This document shows positions 22,583-28,249 of a stretch of DNA of 28,249 nt, in pieces. Made by a program: the position numbers and the translations under genes. Under the pieces are notes generated by a model, which was not told the origin of the DNA, made no database searches, and worked only from the letters and a program-made list of their open reading frames with translations. The stretch is from Bacteroides sp. CAG:927 (lineage in GTDB: Bacteria > Bacteroidota > Bacteroidia > Bacteroidales > Muribaculaceae): positions 36,370-64,618 of the forward strand of contig HF985659.1 in the NCBI GenBank assembly GCA_000431155.1, in the 5' to 3' direction. How positions within the stretch are numbered: the first letter of the stretch is position 1; every line of letters starts with the position of its first letter.

Positions 22583-22601
22583 CTTTTTAAACTCTCCAAA
22601 T

Positions 22602-23897
22602 ATGAATCTCAAACGGAATATCACCTTCCAACTTGAATCCCGCAAAAAGGACGGGGTATTGGTAACTGAAAACGTGCCAATCAGAATGCGCGTGGTCTTT
22701 GATGGCAAGCGCATTGAGTTCACCACAGGTTACCGTATTGAAGCAGCCAAATGGGACGCAAGCAAGCAGCGCGTCAAAAATGGTTGCACCAATAAGCTCA
22801 AGCAGACATCTTCCGAAATCAATGCAGACCTCAATCGTTACGAAGGTGAAATCCAGAATATCTTCAAGGAATTTGAGTTGCGTGAAATTATGCCTCTCCC
22901 GGAACAGGTAAAAGAACAATTCAATGCCCGTATTGCCGTCGCACGTACTGAGGCACCAACTCAAGAGGCAGAACCGCAGAGGACCTTTTGGGATATTTAC
23001 GATGAATTTACTTCTGAGGTGGGCAGAAAGAATGACTGGACTACTGCGACTTATGAAAAATTCTCGGCATTGAAAAATCATCTTTTGAAATTCAAAAGAG
23101 GCAAAATTTCTTTCGAAACATTTACAGAGAGAGGACTGAACGACTTGGTAGATTATTTTCGCTATAAGTGCGACATGCTTAACAGCACTATCGGGCACAA
23201 AATCAGTCTCATAAAGTGGATTTTGCGATGGGCCTATGACAAAGGCTACCATGATAACCGTGCATTCCTGACTTTCAGTCCCAAGCTCAAATCCACTCAG
23301 ACCAAAGTTATCTTCCTGACAGATGAAGACCTTGAAAAACTGACTTCGTTTCACATCCCACCAAACAAGACATATCTTGAAAGGGTGCGCGATGTGCTAA
23401 TCTTCTGCTGTTACACCGGTCTGCGATATTCTGATGTAGCCAATCTCTGCAAGAGCGATGTTCGAGAGAATCATATTGAGTTTACGACCGTGAAGACCGC
23501 TGATACCATCACTGTTGAACTGAACAAGCATAGCCGAGCTATACTTGAGAAATACAAGGACTGCGAGTTTAAGAACGGTCGCGTACTCCCTGTAATCAGC
23601 AATCAGAAGATGAACGATTATATCAAGGAGCTTGGAGAACTCGCAGGTATCGACACACCTGTAAGAATAACACAGTATCGTGGGAATGACCGCGTTGACA
23701 CCATATATAAGAAGTATCAGCTCCTTTCAACCCATACAGGACGAAAGACTTTCATTTGTAAAGCTCTTGCACTTGGAATACCTGTCAATGTCGTAATGGA
23801 ATGGACTGGTCATTCCGATTATAAAGCAATGAAACCTTACATAGCTGTTGCCGACAACATCCGGGCTTCCAACATGAGTCGCTTCGATGATGAATGA
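22602..23897 (+). CDS. int: Tyrosine integrase of the mobilizable element
   Basis: A 431-residue tyrosine recombinase that inserts and excises the element. An N-terminal arm-binding domain (about 1-100) is followed by a SAM-like core-binding domain (about 128-220) and a catalytic domain. All catalytic residues are present: R275 in CYTGLRYSDV, K298 in TTVKTAD, H378 and R381 in STHTGRKTF, H404 in WTGHSDY, and nucleophile Y413 in KPYIAV. It thus differs from the lone recombinase further left, which has a tyrosine instead of the box II histidine. I take the ATG at 22602 (MNLKRNITFQL); an ATG at 22551 would add 17 residues encoded by the repeated DNA sites. A strong terminator follows 23 bases after the stop codon. 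Confidence 0.95.
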   Translation: MNLKRNITFQLESRKKDGVLVTENVPIRMRVVFDGKRIEFTTGYRIEAAKWDASKQRVKNGCTNKLKQTSSEINADLNRYEGEIQNIFKEFELREIMPLPEQVKEQFNARIAVARTEAPTQEAEPQRTFWDIYDEFTSEVGRKNDWTTATYEKFSALKNHLLKFKRGKISFETFTERGLNDLVDYFRYKCDMLNSTIGHKISLIKWILRWAYDKGYHDNRAFLTFSPKLKSTQTKVIFLTDEDLEKLTSFHIPPNKTYLERVRDVLIFCCYTGLRYSDVANLCKSDVRENHIEFTTVKTADTITVELNKHSRAILEKYKDCEFKNGRVLPVISNQKMNDYIKELGELAGIDTPVRITQYRGNDRVDTIYKKYQLLSTHTGRKTFICKALALGIPVNVVMEWTGHSDYKAMKPYIAVADNIRASNMSRFDDE

Positions 23898-23920
23898 CAT
23901 ATACCGCATCTTGTTATAGC

Positions 23921-23965
23921 TAATATGCGAGGGTCGTTTATGATGGTTCTCGCATATTATTTTTA
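23921..23965 (+). terminator. Integrase terminator
   Basis: TAATATGCGAG (23921-23931) and CTCGCATATTA (23949-23959) form a perfect 11-bp stem with a 17-base loop, followed by a T-rich TTTTTAT tract. It lies 24 bases after the integrase stop and would separate int from the mobilization genes. Confidence 0.8.
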
Positions 23966-24203
23966 TACTTGAACATGCTCTCCATGTAGTAATAAACGAG
24001 ATTAGAGAACAGTTACTAATATCGTTGTCAGTTCCGTTTTTAGGTGCCGATACTTTGATTTGGGAAAATCAAGTTAAATAATCAGCTGTAAATCAGATGA
24101 TAATTGTGTTTTGGGATGAATCGTATTTCCTTTGCAGTCATAAAACCGAAACATGGGCATGGATCCACTCATGTCAGGCTGCAAATAATATACGATTAAA
24201 ACA
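23966..24203 (+). promoter_or_regulatory. Non-coding leader in front of the mobilization genes
   Basis: This 238-base stretch has no supported ORF. It holds a 7-bp hairpin, TTGATTT (24055-24061) with AAATCAA (24066-24072), which could be an operator or a leader structure. The sequence is A/T-rich and no full TTTG / TAnnTTTG pair was found, so the promoter of the DUF3853 operon is not located. Confidence 0.35.
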
Positions 24204-24509
24204 ATGATAGAAAAATTATTCGATAAACCTTTATGGCAAATGACCGGTGAAGAACTCTTCACCATCGTACAGGCTGCTTCCAAACCGGGAGCACCACAAC
24301 CTGATGTCGTTATCGACACCACAAACAAAAAGTATGTTTTCGGACTCAAGGGTCTGGCAGATCTCCTTGGATGCTGCAAGACAACAGCACTCCGCATCAA
24401 GAACGAAGGTAAACTCGCCCCTGCAATCAAGCAGTATGGGAGAAAAATTGTCATTGATGCTGAAATGGCTCTTGAGCTGTTTGGTCGTAAAACCGGCGGA
24501 AGAAAATAG
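24204..24509 (+). CDS. DUF3853 family DNA-binding protein
   Basis: A 101-residue protein typical of Bacteroidales mobilizable elements, usually found just after the integrase. The C-terminal part GLKGLADLLGCCKTTALRIKNEGK (helix-turn-helix, about residues 47-70) followed by KIVIDAEMALELF resembles MerR/excisionase-like winged helices, suggesting a role in excision control or gene regulation. The N-terminus (MIEKLFDKPLWQMTGEEL) is characteristic of the family. It ends 4 bases before the AAA ATPase start, so both form an operon. Confidence 0.85.
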   Translation: MIEKLFDKPLWQMTGEELFTIVQAASKPGAPQPDVVIDTTNKKYVFGLKGLADLLGCCKTTALRIKNEGKLAPAIKQYGRKIVIDAEMALELFGRKTGGRK

Positions 24510-24513
24510 GTCT

Positions 24514-25695
24514 ATGGCACAAGAATTTATGTATCTTCCCAATAATTCCGCCAGCAAACAGGGTTACAGTTTATCTGACCCGCTCGGCGGTTTCATCGCC
24601 GAAGTTGAAAGCGGAGCCGGGTTGCAGGTCCCTGATGCAGCGGCTGTGCGTTACGAGCGATTATGCACTGAGGCGCAACTTGACATCGACAAGGAGGTGC
24701 CACCGCCGCCGGTTGCCATTTATATAGGCGATTCGCCGGCTTGTACCTTCGGCAATTTCAGTGCCTCGATCGGTAAACCAAAAGGCAAGAAGACTTTCAA
24801 TGTGTCGGCGATGACCGCAGCTGCCATGACCAATTCCACGATTCTGAATTATAGTGGCAACATGCCGTCTAACCAGAACGGTATCCTATACTTCGACACC
24901 GAGCAGAGCAAATATCATGTCTTCCGTGTATTCAAGCGTATCGCCCGTCTGACGCGCAAGAGCAATCAGGAAATCAATGAGAGGATAAAATATTTCGCCC
25001 TGCGCAAGTATTCCGTCGAAGACCGCATCGGCATGATTGACCATAAGATTCGGAATACCCCGGCTGTCGGGCTTGTAATCATCGACGGTATCCGAGACCT
25101 GATGCTTGACATCAATAGTCCGCGCGAGGCTACTCTTATAGTCAACTATCTGATGAAGTGGACGGAAGAATACAATCTACACATCCACACCATCATTCAC
25201 CAGAACAAGAGCGATGAGAACGCACGCGGACACATCGGGACTGAAATCAACAACAAGTCCGAGACCGTTCTCCGTGTCGAGAAGGACAAGAACGATGATG
25301 CCATAAGCACCGTCGAGGCAGTCTATATCCGTGATATCTCATTCCCTTCGTTTGCCTTTCGGATTAACACCGAGGCTCTGCCTGAACTTATCAAGGACTA
25401 TGTGCCGATGCCCGAAGCCAAAGGTAACGAGGCTTGGGATCCGTACCATGACATATCCGAAGACACTCACCGAAGCGCACTTGATTCAGCGTTCTCGAAT
25501 CCTGATACATTGCTTCGTCATGGGGAACTGATGGATGCGCTCCGTGACGCATACGCAGATGAGGACATCGAACTCAGCGACTACAAGCTCAAGATTCTGA
25601 TAACTTTTCTGAAGAACAAACGGATGATCGAGCAGGTGGACAAGGGCAAGAAGAAAGGCAATCCTTACCGCTACCTTCAGGATTTTTACTATTGA
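24514..25695 (+). CDS. RepA-like AAA ATPase of the mobilizable element
   Basis: A 393-residue RecA/DnaB-like ATPase (AAA_25-type), probably a helicase acting on the element during transfer or replication. The true start is the ATG at 24514 (MAQEFMYLPNN), 4 bases after the DUF3853 stop; the same frame is open upstream but there it only shadows that gene. The P-loop is an unusual GKPKGKKTF (87-95) instead of GxxxxGKS/T, a form I recall from this family. LYFDTEQS (125-132) and VIIDGIRDL (188-196, Walker B with D191) follow. A conserved HTIIHQNK (225-232) would be the sensor region. The C-terminal 60 residues look like a winged helix (HGELMDALRDAY ... FLKNKRMIEQVDKGK). Confidence 0.88.
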   Translation: MAQEFMYLPNNSASKQGYSLSDPLGGFIAEVESGAGLQVPDAAAVRYERLCTEAQLDIDKEVPPPPVAIYIGDSPACTFGNFSASIGKPKGKKTFNVSAMTAAAMTNSTILNYSGNMPSNQNGILYFDTEQSKYHVFRVFKRIARLTRKSNQEINERIKYFALRKYSVEDRIGMIDHKIRNTPAVGLVIIDGIRDLMLDINSPREATLIVNYLMKWTEEYNLHIHTIIHQNKSDENARGHIGTEINNKSETVLRVEKDKNDDAISTVEAVYIRDISFPSFAFRINTEALPELIKDYVPMPEAKGNEAWDPYHDISEDTHRSALDSAFSNPDTLLRHGELMDALRDAYADEDIELSDYKLKILITFLKNKRMIEQVDKGKKKGNPYRYLQDFYY

Positions 25696-25762
25696 AAAAG
25701 TTAGTTGGATGAAGCGGGCCTATATATACACGACACCTCACCCAACCAAAATTCGCCTTACA

Positions 25763-26800
25763 ATGACTAATGATTACAGATACCGGCTTGACAACTCCCG
25801 TCCTCGCATCAAAGTGACATGCCCTGCCTGCGGACGGCAGAAGAAACTTGTGCGATATATTGACACACAGACGGGGCGGTTTCTTGCCGATCATGTGGGC
25901 AAATGTGACCGTATATTCAAATGCGGATACCACTACACGCCGTCCGACTATTTCCGGGACCATCCCTGGCTAAGAGAGGCATCATCGTGGCTGCCCTCGA
26001 CATCGCTGCATCAGCGAGCACCTCAACGGGTAGGACCTATAAGAACACCGTCCTTCATAGACACGGGCTTGATGAACGAGACCGTGAAGCATTGTCAATC
26101 CTCCACGCTGTTCCGATTCCTCAGTTCATTATGGGGTGAGGATGAAGCCATGCGGTTGTTCCGATTATATAATGTAGGAGCAAGCTCTCGGATGAACGAT
26201 GCGGCGGTATTTTGGCAAGTGGATATCAACGGATGTATCCGCACAGGAAAGATAATGCGATACGGCAACGACGGACACCGCATAAAGGAAGATGGATTGG
26301 TAAACTTCATGTGGGCGCACCGTATGAAATCAATGGTTGACAATACCGAAGACTTCAATCTTGTGCAATGCTTCTTCGGCGAGCATCTGCTTTCTGCCTA
26401 TCCCGATTCAAAAGTCATGATAGTGGAATCCGAGAAGTCAGCGATAATCGCTTCTCACTATTATCCCCAGTACCTTTGGCTGGCGAGTGGCGGATGTTGC
26501 GGATGCCTCAATCAGACGGCTTCGCAGGTATTGAAAGGCAGGGAAGTGTGGCTTGTGCCTGACCTTGATGCCGAAAACCGTTGGCGCAGCAAATTGGCGA
26601 TGCTTCGCACAATAACTCCGACTGTCGGAATTGTGACTGCCATATCCAATATGGCAACACCGGAGCAAAGAGCCGCCAAACTTGACATCGCCGACTTCCT
26701 TTTGGATACGGCAAGCCGGAATAATCCCATTGTAGGAGCTGCCGACAAAGCGGGTCAGCTTGCTGAATGTAGGGAGGATTTTAGTAATAAAATTCCGTAG
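25763..26800 (+). CDS. Zinc-ribbon / toprim primase-like protein (DUF6371-like)
   Basis: A 345-residue protein with an N-terminal zinc ribbon (CPAC at C20/C23 and C48/C54) like primase CHC2 fingers. A toprim-like domain follows: VMIVESEKSAIIAS with E222, and WLVPDLDAE with D267 and D269. It probably makes primers or otherwise aids replication of the transferred strand, working with the ATPase encoded just upstream. I use the ATG at 25763 (MTNDYRYRLDNSRPR), as family members start this way; an ATG at 25709 would add 18 residues. Its last codons form part of the 13-bp inverted repeat that bounds the candidate oriT. Confidence 0.8.
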   Translation: MTNDYRYRLDNSRPRIKVTCPACGRQKKLVRYIDTQTGRFLADHVGKCDRIFKCGYHYTPSDYFRDHPWLREASSWLPSTSLHQRAPQRVGPIRTPSFIDTGLMNETVKHCQSSTLFRFLSSLWGEDEAMRLFRLYNVGASSRMNDAAVFWQVDINGCIRTGKIMRYGNDGHRIKEDGLVNFMWAHRMKSMVDNTEDFNLVQCFFGEHLLSAYPDSKVMIVESEKSAIIASHYYPQYLWLASGGCCGCLNQTASQVLKGREVWLVPDLDAENRWRSKLAMLRTITPTVGIVTAISNMATPEQRAAKLDIADFLLDTASRNNPIVGAADKAGQLAECREDFSNKIP

Positions 26801-26903
26801 CTTATTATGGCATTTTCATCCGAAGTCTCCGACCTCTCCCGAAAAAGCCATCAAGCATCGAGCCTCCTCCCGGCTCTCATTTGCGATTGATACGGAATTT
26901 TAT
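26787..26903 (+). other. Candidate oriT bounded by 13-bp inverted repeats
   Basis: ATAAAATTCCGTA (26787-26799) and TACGGAATTTTAT (26891-26903) are exact inverted repeats enclosing 91 bases directly in front of the relaxase gene. Inside are a 5-bp hairpin GAGCC/GGCTC (26860-26864, 26872-26876), the pair ATGGC/GCCAT (26807-26811, 26847-26851) and pyrimidine-rich CTCTCCC / CTCCTCCC stretches. The place and structure fit an origin of transfer for the MobV relaxase. No nick-site consensus was recognised, so it remains a candidate. Confidence 0.55.
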
Positions 26904-26928
26904 CATAACCAATTTAATTCAAGATTAT

Positions 26929-28249
26929 ATGACTACACAATATGCAGTGTGCCACCTGGAGCGTGGCGCAGGCAACGATTCGGGCATGTCATGCCACATC
27001 GAGCGCAAGACCGTCGAGGGTAAACCGCACATTCCCAACAACGCCGACGAGAGCAGAACATACCTCAACCGTGAACTTATCACTTTCCCGGACGGTGTTC
27101 ACAACCGCACTCAGGCGATTCAACACCGTATTGAGACCGCCGGACTTCAAAGAAAAGTCGGCAAAAACCAGACCCGCGCCGTCCGAGTGCTTCTGACCGG
27201 CACACATGAGCAGATGATGGCTCTTGCAAACGGCGGTCGCCTTGATGACTGGTGCCGTGCCAACATCAAATGGCTGCATGACACCTTCGGCGAGGATAAC
27301 CTTGTGTCATGTGTGCTTCACATGGACGAAAAGACTCCCCATCTCCATGCGACTGTGGTGCCTGTTGTATCGTCTCCTCGCAAGCGCCGGGAGCGCGAGG
27401 GCGAAGTGAAGTATAAGGAGAAAGCTCCGGCACCGAGACTGTGCGCCAATGAGTTGATGACACGTGGCAAGCTCCGGCAATATCAGGATACATACGCACA
27501 GACGATGGCCGAATTCGGATTGAAGCGTGGTGTCGTTGCGAGTGGTGCGAGACATCAGACCCAACAGCAGTACAACCGTCAGCAGGCACTCGAATTGCAG
27601 GCTGATATTGAAAGCCTGACTGCCGAGATTGAGAAACTTGCAGTCGAAAAGGATAAGGTCAAGAAGGAAGCTAAGGACGGTAAGAACCGTATCCTGTCAT
27701 GGCTCGGAACCGGTGAACTACCGAAACTGGAGAAGGAAGTTTCTGATAAGGACAAACAGATTGCCGGATTACAGAAGCAGCTCGCCGATATGCAGAAGCG
27801 GTACGATGATCTGAAAGCCAACTCGCTTCGTGAACGCAACTCTTATCAAAAGGAAATCGACGCGGCGACCAAACGAATTGCTGAATGGGAGGCGCGTTAC
27901 AAAGCCGAACAAAACCGGGCTAAGGAGCTGCACCGCTTGGCATATCCCGAACGATACCGTCTGTCATCAGGAGCGGAGCTTGTAAGCGGCTGGATTCCCA
28001 ACCGTATGTATCCCAGTCTGTCAATCACGACGCTGTTTCATGGCACCGAGTTCAAGAACACCTCTTATAATCTTTCTCAGAATCTTCTCGACAAGTACGA
28101 CAGCGGTGCGTTAACTCTTCATGAATTGGTAAACGAACTGTTTGAGCCGTGGGAGCAGGTGGATGAATCCCAACACAGCCTTCTCGCCATCGCACTCCAG
28201 ACAGCCGCCGGAGGAATCCCGACACCGCATGTCGGCACCGGCGCAGGCG
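26929..28249 (+). CDS. MobV-type relaxase, N-terminal 440 residues (cut by window edge)
   Basis: A relaxase of the MobV (Pre/Mob) family that nicks oriT and leads the DNA strand into the recipient. The ATG at 26929 gives MTTQYAVCHLERGAGNDSG; motif I is HIER (H23, R26), where the histidine is the likely nucleophile as in MobM. NNADESRTYLNREL (37-50) carries the conserved tyrosine Y45, and HMDEKTPHLH (131-140) is the metal-binding motif III. From about residue 213 to 335 there is a long Gln/Glu/Lys coiled coil, probably for dimerization. The start codon lies 25 bases after the right arm of the inverted repeat. The C-terminus is outside the window. Confidence 0.93.
   Translation, partial: MTTQYAVCHLERGAGNDSGMSCHIERKTVEGKPHIPNNADESRTYLNRELITFPDGVHNRTQAIQHRIETAGLQRKVGKNQTRAVRVLLTGTHEQMMALANGGRLDDWCRANIKWLHDTFGEDNLVSCVLHMDEKTPHLHATVVPVVSSPRKRREREGEVKYKEKAPAPRLCANELMTRGKLRQYQDTYAQTMAEFGLKRGVVASGARHQTQQQYNRQQALELQADIESLTAEIEKLAVEKDKVKKEAKDGKNRILSWLGTGELPKLEKEVSDKDKQIAGLQKQLADMQKRYDDLKANSLRERNSYQKEIDAATKRIAEWEARYKAEQNRAKELHRLAYPERYRLSSGAELVSGWIPNRMYPSLSITTLFHGTEFKNTSYNLSQNLLDKYDSGALTLHELVNELFEPWEQVDESQHSLLAIALQTAAGGIPTPHVGTGAG

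Larger units (their letters stand above)
22089..28249 (+). mobile_element. Integrative and mobilizable element, left part
   Basis: The gene order integrase, DUF3853 DNA-binding protein, AAA ATPase, zinc-ribbon/toprim protein and MobV relaxase, all on the plus strand, is the standard backbone of mobilizable elements in Bacteroidales. No conjugation (Tra) genes are visible, so it would depend on a helper element. The left boundary is put near 22089 because the HEPN-like frame is interrupted there and element-type repeats begin at 22111; no attachment site can be proved without the right end. The relaxase runs off the window, and any cargo lies beyond. Confidence 0.8.

Noticed and set aside
22085..22601. 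tRNA gene as attachment site, or CRISPR array
   Set aside because: No cloverleaf or CCA-ended acceptor was found by eye, and the repeats are 7-11 bases in mixed orientation with irregular spacing, unlike CRISPR repeats.
22587..23354. 255-codon minus-strand ORF opposite the integrase
   Set aside because: It lies wholly within the integrase gene and has no motif; codon pattern follows the integrase frame.
24247..24513. N-terminal extension of the AAA ATPase frame
   Set aside because: The extension runs out of frame through the DUF3853 gene, which is a well-supported family. The ATPase has a natural ATG at 24514.

Overview
The window reads as a chromosomal segment of a member of the Bacteroidales (Bacteroidota). 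The main signs are promoters of the TTTG / TAnnTTTG type, few recognisable Shine-Dalgarno sites, a Bacteroidota-style integrase, a DUF3853/AAA/toprim/MobV mobilization module, and a NamZ (DUF1343) plus sodium-symporter gene pair. Gene content would suit a gut family such as Muribaculaceae, but that placement is inference from gene style and not shown by a marker gene.

Region 1 (1-10377, minus strand) is housekeeping. In transcription order it holds polA, a GH16 glucanase-like lipoprotein, a THUMP/UPF0020 RNA methyltransferase with a basic tail, purD, a multi-pass membrane protein of unknown function, pdxB, a flavodiiron protein, and the 5' part of a malate dehydrogenase gene cut by the window edge. 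From purD to mdh the genes are separated by at most about 16 bases or overlap, so they look co-transcribed. A classic promoter (TTTG-N19-TAACTTTA) sits in front of polA.

Region 2 (10508-15784, plus strand) starts divergently from polA. A polyprenyl diphosphate synthase is followed by a tight four-gene run with overlaps of 4, 8 and 4 bases: NamZ-type exo-muramidase, SSS-family symporter, WYL regulator and trmD. The first two suggest cell-wall amino-sugar salvage.

Region 3 (15786-21571) is mixed. A lone tyrosine recombinase sits tail to tail with trmD. It is followed by an ABC-F ATPase with a very good promoter, then a single ORF that joins a HAD phosphatase to a maltose/galactoside-type O-acetyltransferase, and a GNAT gene overlapping it. 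A META-domain lipoprotein follows, then two tiny membrane-protein genes (34 and 56 codons) below the usual ORF cutoff.

Region 4 (about 22085-28249) is the left part of an integrative and mobilizable element. It contains a repeat-rich left end (seven copies of GGCACTA/TAGTGCC, mostly paired at 11-base spacing), a second tyrosine integrase followed by a strong terminator, a DUF3853 DNA-binding protein, a RepA-like AAA ATPase, a zinc-ribbon/toprim primase-like protein, a 13-bp inverted repeat bounding a candidate oriT, and a MobV relaxase that runs off the window. A minus-strand ORF with an RNxxAH (HEPN-type) motif has no proper start and is open only up to the edge of this repeat region, as if the element had cut it.

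The most notable points are the HAD-acetyltransferase fusion, the DNA polymerase I with degraded proofreading residues, the organised repeat array and unexplained terminator hairpin left of the integrase, the candidate oriT, and the broken HEPN-like gene at the element junction. I did not find a clear new multi-gene defence or biosynthetic system inside the window. Any cargo of the mobile element lies beyond the right edge.
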